Below, piece by piece: positions 10,570-24,055 of a stretch of 64,000 nucleotides of DNA. The DNA is from Pelagophyceae sp. CCMP2097 (lineage: Eukaryota > Sar > Pelagophyceae). The position numbers and the translations under genes are program-made. The stretch spans positions 93,179 to 157,178 of the forward strand of contig MU657207.1 in the NCBI GenBank assembly GCA_026770575.1, in the 5' to 3' direction. Each line of letters opens with the position of its first letter. Position 1 is the stretch's first letter. The notes under the pieces are model-generated. The model saw only the letters and a list, made by a program, of their open reading frames with translations. It made no database searches and had not been told where the DNA came from.

Positions 10570-11856
10570 ATGAGGACGTTCGTGCTGGCGCTGCTGTGCC
10601 GGCGCGCGCGCGGCTTCGCGCGCGGCGCGACGCGCCTTTCCGCGATGCCCGCGGGCGTCGAAGCGCTCGCCGGCCAGGAGCCTATACCGCTGGGCAAGGC
10701 GCCGCAGCCCGCGGCGGTGGCGGCGGCGATGCCCGCGGAGCTCGAGTCCGGGGCGCCGGTGCCGCTCGTGGAGCCGCTGGTCGAGGCGCCGCAGCCCGCG
10801 GCGGCGGCGATGCCCGCGGAGTCCGGGGCGCCAGTGGCGCTCGCGGAGCCGCTGGGCGAGGCGCCGCAGCCCGCTGCGGCGGCGATGCCCGCGGAGCTCG
10901 AGTCCGGGGCGCCGGTGCCGCTCGCGGAGGCCGGCGCCGCGAACGGCACTAAGGCCGGCGCGGCGAACCGGACGGCCGTCGGCGTCGACATGTTCGGCGA
11001 GCCGGTCTACGAGGATGACATGGCGCGCGACGCCGCCGCCGCCGACGCCATCTCCGACGCGGAGCTTGAGGCCATGGCCGTCGCCGAGGGCCGCGGCGCC
11101 AACTGGTGGGCCGAGGCCAGCGCGGCGGACGACGACGACGCGCCGGTGGAGGAGGCCGAGGAGGCGGCCGTGTACGACCTCGACGGGTCCGAGTGGAAGG
11201 TGGGCATCCTCTGGAACGGCAAGAAGAAGATCGACGTCACGTGGATCCGCTGCAACCCGGGCGGAGGTGCGCCCCGATTCGCCCACGGCGCGTCGGACGC
11301 CGCGCCCGCACAGTCGCGCGATGGGGCCTCCCCGCCGAGGGCAAGTGGAAGGTCGAGGACGGCAACTACGCCACCTTCTCCCGCGACTTCTTCGGCGGTG
11401 CGTTTGCCACTCGATCGATTTCAGGCCCAAATCACCAGGCTCGGGCTAGGCTGGAACGGCAAGCGGCTCCTCTCGGCGCGGCTCCAGGGCGACGGCAACT
11501 ACCTCTCAGGTCCGTCGCCAAAGGATCTCGGCGGCCTCCGACACCGGTCCCTAGGATACGTGCGCGGCTGGAAGCCCTGGGACACGGCGAGCGTCCTCGG
11601 CCAGTTCCAGGCCATCCGCCTCGGCGTCGACCGCAGCGCGTACAAAGTCCGGCGTCCCCAGATTCGCCGCCCGTATCGTCGCCGCGACTGCCGCTGATGC
11701 GACTCCCGTAGGGAGGACGCGCCGTGGCTCGCGGAGCAGCCGGAGCCGGCGGCGGGCGCGGCGAAGCTCGAGGGCGATGAGCTCTGGCCTTCGACGCTCG
11801 GGCCCAAACCCGAAGGCAACGAAAAGTGGCCCTCGACGATGGGCAAAGACCAATGA
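10570..11856 (+). CDS. Unknown Trp/Gly-motif preprotein with Ala-Pro repeats
   Basis: Not recognised. Five exons, 10570-11266, 11314-11397, 11450-11509, 11555-11672 and 11712-11856, with consistent phases; 367 residues. It starts MRTFVLALLCRRARGFARGATR, a possible signal or transit peptide. Residues about 30-120 are three to four imperfect repeats of a unit like AAAMPAELESGAPVPLAEP. An acidic linker follows. The C-terminal half has a repeated pattern: EWKVGILWNGKKKIDV, GKWKVEDGNYATFSRDFFGG, WNGKRLLSARLQGDGNYLSG. This suggests a small duplicated beta-rich module. The last exon ends DELWPSTLGPKPEGNEKWPS, itself a short internal repeat. The final intron donor (GTATCG) is the least certain junction. 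Confidence 0.6.
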
Positions 11857-12325
11857 CCATACAGCGCGTAAAGTCTAACGTCGGCCGCCCGCGAGCCAGC
11901 CTGGGCACGGCGGGGGGACGGTTCCAAACTAGACGGACATTTTTCAGCGAACATTCCGGTGTGGTGCCAACTTCCCCAAGAGCCCAGTGGGGAGGCATGA
12001 TCTAGTCGGCGGGTCCGCCTCATGGCCGACCTCTCTTCGCGCAGCGTCGCCGGCTTTTCGCACGCCGAGTTCGCCATTTGAGCCCGCGTCGCTTCGAGAC
12101 GATAGTAGAATCCGAATCGAGACGATTGTAGAATCGAGAGTGCTGGCCGCCGTTTTGCCTCGCCCACTCGCCTGAGAGTGCGGCCTCGCCGTGGCGTGGC
12201 CGCCGTCCGCGGGCGGTACGCGGACGTCGCACCGCAGGCCGCAGACTTTGCACTTTGACGGGGCACCATTGACGCCGCTGGTGCGTTCCTTCGACGGAAT
12301 CGCAGCGCCGTGACGCGCGACATAG
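11857..12325. other. Intergenic region; possible unresolved 5' exon
   Basis: Nothing clear is visible. A short direct repeat GAGACGAT.GTAGAATC occurs near 12096 and 12120. A first exon of the next locus may lie here because the first recognisable exon of that locus begins at an acceptor, but no start codon could be assigned. Confidence 0.4.
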
Positions 12326-15300
12326 GCACCCGCGCCCAAGCCGGAAACGCCGAGGCGCGGCGACGGCCAGGACGAATACGGCCGGGACGACGACGACGTT
12401 CGAGGCTTTGGCGCGGGCGGGCCAGCCCCTCGCCGGCAGGCCGCCGCGGCGGACGGCGCGGCAGACGGCGCAGTGGACGGCGCGACGGACAGCGCGGCGG
12501 AAAGCGCGGCGGCCTGCACCGTGAAGCGGCGCTTCAGCGTCCGCGCCGTCGATGGCACGCTGGAACGCGACGCGGAGAAAGTGGCGGCGGCCGGCAACGT
12601 CCGCGCGCGCGTCGACTTCCCGGCGCACGGAAACGTCTTCGAGAGATGCCTTCAGCCGTCGGGCAACGAGGAGCGCCGGCCGCCGAGCGACGAGGAGCGC
12701 CGGCGCGCCGTCGCGTGGACGCGCGACTCGCTCGCGCACGCCGGCGCCTCTTCGCTTCGAGGCCCCGACGGCTCGCGGCAGGGCGGGCGGCCCGCGCCGA
12801 GCGTGCGTCGCCTTCCTTGAGGGTCTTTGATGCTCGGCATGGCCCGTATCAAGCCTTTTGCCGGCGCGTTCCAACACCCGCGCAGGTCGACGACGACGAT
12901 GCTTCGACAGCGTCGTCATCGACAGCGGCATCTTCGGCGCGCCACGCGGCGGACCCCGCCGCGGACCGCCGCGCGAGCCCCCGAGGCGACGGCGAAAACG
13001 GCGCCTCGGCGGCGCAGCAGCACCTCTTCGACGGCGACGATGCGGAGGACGACTCGTTTGACGACGGCACGTTTGACGGCGACGCGCGACGTGGTGTTTC
13101 AGATGACGACACATTTGACAGCGGCGCCGATGCGCGCGTCGCGGTCGCCGCAGATGCGCGCGACGCGGGCGCGCCGCCGCCACCCGGCCATTTGCCACAG
13201 GCGCCGCCGGGCGCTCGGCGGGTCGACGACTTTGGTGCGCCACTTTTTGGGGCGTCTGGCATCGTTCTAGGGCCACGTTAGGGTCGACGGTGGCGAAAAT
13301 GGCGCACGAAGCGGCCCAAAAGTGCGATTCGCCGCGCCGCCGTTCCAATTCGCCGCGCCGCCGTCAAATTGGCCGTCGCGAGCGTTTGCTAGGCTCGCGG
13401 CGTCGCCGCACGAGCGCGTGCGCGCGCTGCGCATGCGTCTGCAGGACCTGGAGCGCGCGGCGGCGCGGACGTGCGACGGCGACGTTTCGGAGCTCGCGGA
13501 GCTCGCGGCGGCATGCGAGACGTTGATACAAGTCGACGCAGTCGTCCAGCACGCCCCGCTTTACGTCCTTGCGCCGCCGCGCGGCGCCGCGCTCGCCAGT
13601 GCCGCCGAGGCCGGCGATGCGGCCGTTGCGCCAGACGTTGCGCGGCTGCGGCGGGAGCGCGACGTCCACCTCCGGCAGATCAGAGTCCTCATCGTCCTCA
13701 ACGGCAGGTGCGTCGGCAAGGCAGGATCAAAGGGACGGTATCCCATCCCTCAAATCCCTCGGAACAAGGGCGAAGAAGCCGCCCTCGTCGACGGCGACTC
13801 AGGCTCAACGAGGCTCTCGAAGAGGCAAAGAGCACCCAATGGTGCGCACATGCCAGTGGGTTCGGTTTTTCTTTGTTGGGGGGGGGGGTCAGGGGGGGGG
13901 GTTTGGACGGGTCCGGGGACCCCCCCAATGGTACGCACCTGCGCGTTTCGCGGGGCGCTCGCAGACTTGGTCGCTAGGGTCGCTTCCAAGTGGTCCAAGC
14001 TCTGCGCCATCCTCTGCCGCCTCCTGCGCCGGACGCACGCAAAGGCGCGTGGAGCCGACGCCGCGGGTCCGCGGCGGGGCGCTGCGCGCATCGCGCCGTT
14101 TCACGCTTCGCCGACGTAGGTGACGCTCCGCCTCGCTTTCACGCTCCTCGCCGGCGCGCCGCTGCCGCCGCCCCGCCGTCGCCCCGTGGCGACGAGCCCC
14201 GCCGCGGAGCAGCCTCTTTGCGAGGCGACGCCGACGGCCGGCGCCGCCGGTCTTGCGCTGCAGCCGGTGGACTTCGAAGCGGCAGCGGCGGACCTCCTCG
14301 CCATCAAGCGGGCTCGCCTCTTCGACGAGCGCCGCGAGTCCGGCGGCGCCGGTGATTTCTCGCCGCGACGGCCTCTGGCAGGTGCGAGCGGCTCGGACGA
14401 CGACGCGCGGGCGGCGCGCGGGGCCGCGTCGACGCCCGTGCCGGTCGCGGACGCTGCGGCGCCCGCTACGTGGTCGCAGCGCTGGCACCTCGAAGAGCGC
14501 TGTCATCTCGAGGACGCACGCTCGGATCTTGCCGCGAGCTTTGGCGGCGCCTATGACGACGCGCCGTCGGAGCGCGCCTGGGCGGACCAAGCGACGAGCC
14601 CTTTGGCGGTCGCGGCGAGGACCGAGTCGCAGCACGCGGCGACGTCGCCCCGCGGCGGCCCGGCGCTGCGCGACAGTGCGACATCGCCCCGCGCGGCGGT
14701 CGCAGTCGCGTTTGCCGCGACGTCGCCGCGGCGCGCAGAGGCGCGGAGCGTGGCGACGTCGCCGCGAAACGCTCCTCGACTCTCCGCCGAGGCGCGGCTG
14801 CTGCGCGGCATTATCCGCGGCCTCTGCAAAGTTTGGCTCCGCGTTGCGTTTTGCGCAATTCGAAATGCCGCGTGGCGGCGCGTTTGCGTGGCAAGATCGC
14901 TTAGACGCGTCTGCGGCGCGTTTGCGAAACGCCGAATGCGGCGCGGCTTTGCGAATCTCGCCGAGCGGTGGAGGCGTGCCGTGGAAGACCAAGTCCGAAA
15001 CCTCCGCCGACGCCAGCAGAGGTGCGCCGCCCACGGCACATGGCGTTTCGAGGGCGGAATTAGGCTCGAGGCCGACTCTGAGACGCGCGACGGTTTAAGA
15101 AGAGAGGCAGACGGCGTTTTGAAGCGACTGCGGCGCGCGGCCGTTCTGCACAACCTCTTCGTCGTCGCGGCGAGGTGCGCGACTCGATTCGCGTTCCGCA
15201 CAATCACACGCCGCGGCCGCGAGCGGCGCCGGCGAAACGAAAAATTCAGAAGCTGCGCGGCCGCGGCGAGGACAAGGCTCGTGAGGTGCGCTTTGGAGAA

Positions 15301-16806
15301 AGCGTTTGCGGCGCTGCGCCTTTGCGGCGAGGCGGCGAAGCGCCGCGGCGACGCGGTGCGAAAGAGGACCGCCGCCTGCTTGCGGCTCGCCGACGCGCTG
15401 CGACGCTGCGGCGCCTTAAGCCTCGCGCGGCGGTTTCGGCACTGGCGCCTCTCGACCGTCGCGCGACTCCGCCACGCGCTCCTCGCCGCCGCGTGGACCC
15501 GCGTCGCGGCGCGGGCGGACCGAAGGTGCGCCGCCGTGCTCCGACCTTGCACTCACACACAGCACCTTGCACGCGTAGGCGATTCCGGCGCTGCTTCGAC
15601 TCGCTTCGGCGGCGGCGAGCGGCGACGCGCGACTTGCGCCTCGTGGCCGCGGCGCTGGCGGCCGCCGCGTCCGCCTGGGCGCGGCGCTCGGCGCGGCGCG
15701 CGTTTGTAGCGCTCGCGCTGCGGCGGCTCAGGGCGTTGGCCGTCTGCGCCGTGGCCGCGAGGGCCGAGGCACGGCGCCGCGCGGCTTGCTTCCACGACCT
15801 CGCGCGGCAGGCGTCTCGGCGCTCCGCCGTTTCGCGCGCGGCGCGGCGCCTCGCGACGCATTTGGCGAAGGCAAAACTCGCCAGCGCGCTTCGCACTTTA
15901 AGGCGAGCCTGCCAAGCTTCGCGCGCGTGGCAAGCCGCGCTGCTAAAGCTCGGCCGCGCGCGGTTGCGCTTTGCGATGAAGACGGCCTGCCGGAACTGGC
16001 TCCGACAAACTTTGGCGCAGAGGGCTTTTGCAAGGCTCGCTTGCACGCTCGCGGCGGTCCAGGGCCGGCGGTCGATGCGGTTGCAGCGCGGCGCCCTTGG
16101 GAAGTTAAAATCGCACGCCGCGCGGCGCCGGCGGGTCCTGGACGGCATAGTGCGCCTCTGCCGTTGGCTGGATTCGAGGCGCTGGAAAGCACTCTGTTTA
16201 TACTTTGCAAGGTTCCGACTTGCGTGCACGCCGCGCCGCGTCGCCGTCGCCGCCGCCCAGGGCCGCTGCGTCGCATCGGCGCTGCGGTCCGCGGCGCAGC
16301 GCCGGCCGCGGCGCCTGCTGCGCCGCGCGTTTTCCGCAATCGCCGCACACCAACGGCGCGCCGCCATCGCCGCGGCCGCCCAAGCGGAAGCGGCGGCCGG
16401 TTCGGCGCGCTTAGTTGCCGCTCGGCGCTGCGCGGCGTTTGCCGTCGCCGCGTGGGCGTCGCTCGCTTTTAGCGCGGCCAAGGCGCGTTCCCTGACGCGC
16501 GCGTTCGTGCGCTGGACAGCTTTCATACGAGCGGCGAGTCGCGGCGACGAGGTGGCGCGGCGCCTGTCCGCGGCGGTTCTCGAGCTGCGCGAGGCGTCGA
16601 CGCCCGCGCGCCTCGACGCCGCGCGCCTCGACGACGGCGCCGCGCGGCCGCGCAACGCCGTGTCGACCGACTTTCAATCTCGCCTCCTCCGCCGGCGCGC
16701 GGGCACGCCCCACGAGCGGCACAAAAACGGACTCTTCAACCTCGACGCCGCAGCCGCGATCTTGCGCGCGCAGACAGCAATCGTCGTCTGTAAGCTCGAA
16801 GCCTAA
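12326..16806 (+). CDS. Sfi1-like Trp-repeat protein with acidic/coiled-coil N-terminal part
   Basis: Exons supported by phase: 12326-12802, 12886-13253, 13393-13707, then from about 13978, 14120-15525 and 15579-16806. The junction between 13978 and 14120 is unresolved, so the acidic N-terminal part could be a separate gene. The 5' end is also unresolved. The N-terminal part has DEYGRDDDD and Asp/Ser clusters. A middle part carries ATSPRG/ATSPRN motifs repeated about six times (14640-14780). The C-terminal ~600 residues are highly basic helices with regularly spaced aromatic positions (RFRHWRLSTVARLRHA, ACRNWLRQTLAQRAF, FVRWTAFIRAA), resembling Sfi1 centrin-binding repeats of centrosomes and basal bodies. 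Ends VVCKLEA. It fits a flagellate or centriole-bearing cell. Sfi1 assignment is from pattern only. Confidence 0.5.
13708..13977 (+). other. Probable intron with poly-G tract
   Basis: A 270-bp intron of the Sfi1-like locus starting GTGCGT. It includes two long G runs near 13878-13902 interrupted by TCA, and a C run at 13919-13926. Such runs could form quadruplexes and are error-prone in assemblies. Confidence 0.5.
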
Positions 16807-17080
16807 CAACACTCAACGAGACTCGACGGCGGGAGGCGGCGGGTGCCCGTGTTGGCATGTCAAGGTGTCTATCTAGTATGTATCAAATGGCGGGCCCGCG
16901 GTGCCGCAGCTGGGTTGTCTCGCGGGGGTTCAAACGCGGTCCTGGAGCGCGCTGGAGGCGTTGGTGTCGAGTTTGCGGCGTCCAAACTCGGAGATGCGCA
17001 AGTAGACTTCCGGCGAGAACTTTGTGTGCATGCGGCCGTGCCAGCGCACGTCTTGCACCGGCCGCACGCGCGAGCCGAAC
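16807..17080. other. Convergent intergenic region
   Basis: 274 bp between the Sfi1-like stop (+) and the NYN-gene stop (-). No feature recognised. It should contain both 3' UTRs. Confidence 0.6.
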
Positions 17081-19842
17081 CTACGATACCGTATACCACC
17101 TTTCCATTGGAGCGAAGACGCACGTTCGGTAGTCGCGGCGGCCAACGTCGACAAAGAAGTCTCGGAGCGCAGCGTCGCGCAACGCAGCGTAGTGGGCGCC
17201 GATGCTGCCGTCCTCCAAAGCCCAGGCGTGCTGCGCGCAGTACAAGCGCGCGACGGCGGCGTCGTTGACCCAACGGTTGCGGCCCTGCTGCGCGTCCGTG
17301 ATCGATCGCAGCAAATTCAGCACGTGGTCCACGGTCGCGCCGGCGCCGAGCGACGCGCTCGTCAGCGAAGACTCGGCCGACGTCGCCGCTGGCGCCGCCG
17401 CACGGCCGGATTCGGCCCCAGCGCCAAAGCCCGCGCCCGCGGCGAGGCGCTTCAACAGCTTGCGCGGCCCAGTAGCCTCGGTGAGCTCAGAACACGCAGA
17501 CAAGTCGTCCAGCGGCGGCGGCGGCGCGGCGCCGCGCTGCGGACTCTTGTCGCGGCTCGAGCGCCGCGACGAAGCGGCCGGCGGCGACGTCGCAGCGGCG
17601 CGCTGAGGACTCATGTCCCGGCTCGAGCGCCGCGACGAAGCGGCAGGCGGCGAAGTCGCAGCGGCGCGATGAGGACTTATGTCCCGGCTCGAGCGCCGCG
17701 ACGAAGCGGCCGGCGGCGAAGTCGCAGCGGCGCGCTGAGGACTCGTGTCCCGGACCGATTTCCGCGACAAAGCGGCCGGCGGCGACGTCGCGGTGGCGCG
17801 TAGAGGACTCGTGTCGCGGCTCGAGCGCCGCGACGCGGGTGCGGGCGGCGACGTCGCAGCGGCGCGCAGAGGACTCGTGTCGCGGCTCGAGCGCCGCGAC
17901 GAGGCGGCGGGCGGCGACGTCGCGTGGGCGCGTGGAGGACTCGTGTCCCGGCTCGAGCGTCGCGGCACGGCCGAGGCCAGCGCGGCCGAAAGCGCGTGCT
18001 GCGCGGCCTCGTACGTCGTGCGCGGGGCGTTGGCGAAGCCGGCCAGCATCGGCGAAGCGGCGGCGTGGCGAGGACTCACGTCTCGCTGGCGTCCGCGGAG
18101 GATGCCCGCGCGGCGCGGCGCGTCGGCGGCCGGCGCCGGCGGCGGCGTGGCCTCGTACGCCGTGGGCGGGGCGTCGGCGAATCCGGCCAGCACCGGTGAC
18201 GGTGAAATGGCACGAGGAGGGCTCGTGTCGTTCTGGCGCCCGCGGACGTCTTCCGCGCGTCGTGGCGCGGCGGCGGCCGGCGCGGGCGGCAGCACGAGCT
18301 CAACAGTCTCGTCGGTCGTGGGCGGGGCGTCGGCGACTTCCGAGTAGGCCTGCCACGGCGCGTGGCCGCGAGGAGGGCTCGTGTCGTTCTGGCGTCCGCG
18401 GCGCTGCGCCGCCGCGGGCGGAGAGTGCTGGCCTCCAAAGTGCTGCGCGAGGGACGAGACCGTGCGGTTCACGCCCGCCTCGCGCGACGGGGACAGCGGC
18501 GAGGCGTCGGCGGGCGCGGCGTCGGGGAGCTCGGCCTCGCTCGCGACCACGACGGCCGGCGGCGCCGGCGCCGGCGCCAGCGCGCGCGGCTTGAGGCCCG
18601 CGCCGAACACGATGCGCGCACCGGCGGGCGCGGCGTTGAAGCGCTCGGCCTCGCCCGCATCCATGCTGGCCGGCGGCGCTGCCGCGGGCGCGGGCGCGCG
18701 CGGCTTGAGGCCCGCGCTGAACACGATGCGCGGGCCGGCGTCCGGAGCGGGCGCTGGCGCCGCCGGCGGCCATGGGTGCAGCGGCGCGGAGGCGAAGCGC
18801 GGCAGGTCCGTGGCAGCTTCGCCGCGGCGCGGAGGCGAAACGCGTCGTGGTGCTTCGGCGCCGGGGTGCCCGCCGAACACGACGTGCCTGCCTTCGTCCG
18901 GGGCGGGCGCTGGCGCCGCCGGCGCCCATATCGGCGTGGCGGCGTCGGCGCGGCGTGGGGACTGCCCGCCGCCGATCACCTCGGCGAGGCCGCGCGAGAC
19001 GCCAATCACCTCGGTGAGGCTGCGCGTGTCGCCGTCGTCTTCGTCGTGGAGGCGCGCGTCGCCGCCGGCGTGGACGAGGACGACCTGGGCGCGGTCGCGG
19101 AGCTGCGTCGCGGCGCCGCCGCAGCAGCCGTCGGTGACGACGACGACGCAGCACGGCCGCCCCGCGCGCGCCCGCGCCGCCACAAAGCGCGTCAGCTCGG
19201 CGAGGAGCAGCGACGAGTCGCATATGGACGCGTACTGCCCGAAGCCCGCCTCGCACGGCCCCGCCGCGTAGAGGCGGCGCTCGACCTAGGGCCGCGGTGA
19301 CGGCACGCGCGGGCGGCGCACTCTCCGGGCACGCGCGGGCACGAGGACGCGAGGCCGGTCGAGACTCTGGGCGCGCTGCCCCTGCGATGGTCCGGGTTTG
19401 CCGATGAGAAGACGTGGCGGTATACGATGCGGCCGTGCGCGAGCCTCTCAATCTTCATTACGGCCAACGCGGCGACGACGCCGTCGGGCAGGGGCGCGCG
19501 GGCGAAGTCCCAGAAGATGCCCACCTCCGGCTCGCCGAGCTGCGACGCCGGCGCCGGCCGGACGCCGCAAATGCCCTGCGGGTCCGTCATGCACGCGACG
19601 TCGCGCGACGGGGCCAGCGTCAGGACGACCGAGCTGTCCGACTTCAACGAGCCGTCCGACGGCGCGGGCCGAGGCGGCGCGACCGCCTTGGCGCCGCCGT
19701 CGCCCAAGGGCAAGTCCCGAATCGGACCAGTTTCCGCCCTGGCCGGCCCCAGCGGGGGCTCCGACGGTCCCGCAGAGTCCTCCTCGGTCCACCGCGCCGC
19801 ATGGCGCCCCACGTCGCCTCTCCCAAAGCACGAGCAGCCCAT
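17081..19842 (-). CDS. NYN-domain (MARF1-like) protein with SR/SP tandem repeats
   Basis: Two exons, 19842-19333 and 19285-17081, 904 residues. The start MGCSCFGRG is a good N-myristoylation/palmitoylation context. Around residues 105-250 the pattern VGIFWDFARAPLPDGV ... SICDSSLLLAELTRFV ... CCVVVVTDGCCGG ... AQVVLVHAGGDAR matches the NYN (PIN-like) nuclease fold of MARF1/limkain-type RNA regulators. The usual SGDRDF acidic site is replaced by TDGCCGG, so nuclease activity is doubtful. The middle is Pro/Ala-rich with repeated GARIVFGAGLKPRA-like and RGRQNDTSPPRA units. Seven copies of a 23-residue SRRSSRDTSPxRAAATSPPA repeat follow. Confidence 0.65.
17520..17975 (-). repeat. 69-bp coding tandem repeat (about seven copies)
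   Basis: The unit GGCTCGAGCGCCGCGACGAA recurs every 69 bp and encodes the SRRSSRDTSPxRAxATSPPA repeat of the NYN protein. Copies differ mainly at codons after SRD and SP. It reads as a phosphorylatable SR/SP array (inference). Confidence 0.85.
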
Positions 19843-20833
19843 GGCTTGAGTCTTCTCAGTTTTTCTTCCAAATCATTCTGTTCCGAAAACCCACCAAAAT
19901 AATGTTCGGGTCGCCAAAACGGGTCCGAAAACCAAAGTGCGAGAACTCGCGAACGTTGAGACCGTCGGGTAAACCCGTCGGGCGACTCCTCTTTAGAGGC
20001 GGTCGCCGCGGGTCGAGGCACTCCCCTGCGCTTGAGCTGGAAACACTCTACGGCCTCGACGCGCGCGCCCCGCAGCCCAACAACTTTGTAATCTTCGACG
20101 CCTTCTTCGACGCGCCGCGATGACGCCCCGCCGTGAAAGAAATCACGCCTCTGCACGAGCCTCCCTCCGCCCATGGCGCGTCGTCCAGATAGATAGTCGA
20201 CGGCGGGCGCCTCCCGTCGCCGCGGCATCGCGTTGTATCGACCACCGAGCACGAGGGTCCTCCGAGTGCGCCGCCGCCGTCGGCCTCCGTAACCTCCTGG
20301 TCCTTCGAGTCGGAGCGCCGCAGCGGCGCCCAGGTCGTGCGCGCGGGCCGGCGCCGGCGCCACCCGAACTTGACGCGCCCAGTGGCTTCGAGTTTCCGCC
20401 ACAGCCGCCCTTGACCAGGCCCACTAGACGCCCCCGTCGAACTGTGGCGAGCATGTGGCGGGGCGCATGGGTCGAGCCCGCACAAGGTTGAGCCTCGCCC
20501 TCGAACTTGCCAACCGCAAACAAGCTGGTCGGTGTCAACGCGTCGCCGAACAGAGCCTTCGGCGACGGCCCGAGCTTGAGTCAACTTGGGACCGTGCGTG
20601 ACAGCGCTCGCGCCTCGCGTGCCAGACGAAGCGCGCTCGCGTGCCCTCCGAACGCGATCTGAAGATGGCGGCCCTCTTCCTGGGCGTCACGAGCGTCTTC
20701 CGTGCGCCCCAGCGCCCGATTGCAGCGGATTGCAGCGGCGCCACGGTCGAGCGGTCGAGCGTCATTGCGCCACCGCGGCGGGACGCCCCCTCTAGGCCGC
20801 GGGGCCGCCGGCGCGAGCGCCTTCCAGCATGCG
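19843..20833. other. Intergenic region; possible small gene on minus strand
   Basis: About 990 bp between the NYN start (-) and the FGH-ADH start (+). A minus-strand open frame at 20048-20584 includes a segment such as YLDDAPWAEGGSCRGVISF, but composition is close to antisense noise and no family is recognised. Otherwise this stretch is the presumed divergent promoter region. Confidence 0.3.
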
Positions 20834-23445
<2,612 letters not shown>

Positions 23446-23744
23446 GCGCACATGGCCGTAACTCTCTAAAGATGGAGTTCGCTGGAATGCTCCGCGCGGT
23501 GGAGGAAAGGCCCAGCGTCGAGCGAAGGCCCGGTGTCGATGCGCGGCCCGTCGCCCGCACGTGGAGCGGCGCGTGTTCGAAGCCGCCGCGCGTCGGAAGC
23601 GTAAGAGAGAAGCCCCCTTCGCTGAAGCCGATGCAAATGCGCGGCGATTTCGGAATTTCCCCATTAATTTTCTCGTCATCCGAGTGACTGAGCGCGGAGC
23701 AGAGGCGCCGCCGTCCTCCCGCGGCCCAGCCGCATATCAGGCGC
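23446..23744. other. Intergenic region between tandem genes
   Basis: 299 bp between the fusion enzyme and the FYVE-SYLF gene, both on the plus strand. It contains the repeated element GGCCCRGYGTCGA (about 23509 and 23528). No gene is seen. Confidence 0.6.
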
Positions 23745-24023
23745 ATGGATGACTTTGGGTCGTTCAAGCCGGAGCCCGGCGCTTCGGCGGTTCGGGCGGC
23801 GCCGCTCACGGGCCGGCCAGACGACTTCGCGCCGCCGCCTCGCGCGAGCCGCCGCGCCCGCACACGACTCGAAACAGACGTGGATGGCTGGAGAGGGCGG
23901 CGACTGCGAGCCGCAGCCGGACCGGCGCCGCCGATCAAGAAAAGGCCGCCGACTGGGGGCGGCTGCGGAGAGGCCCTTTGGCCTTTGGAGAGGCCCTTTG
24001 GCCCGTGGCCGAGGAGCGCCAAG

Positions 24024-24055
<32 letters not shown>

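Noticed and set aside
15246..16655. Long antisense frame over the Sfi1-like repeats
   Set aside because: Its Arg/Ala/Ser composition is that expected from the complement; the plus-strand exons have a consistent splice junction and a defined end. Some doubt remains because both strands are low complexity.
17520..17975. Regularly spaced repeats considered as a CRISPR-like array
   Set aside because: The 69-bp unit has no spacers, is coding throughout and the host is eukaryotic.
18300..19451. Long open frame overlapping the NYN gene on the same strand in another frame
   Set aside because: Arg/Ala/Pro-rich frame shadow. High GC leaves many frames open; the NYN and SRDTSP signals are in the other frame.
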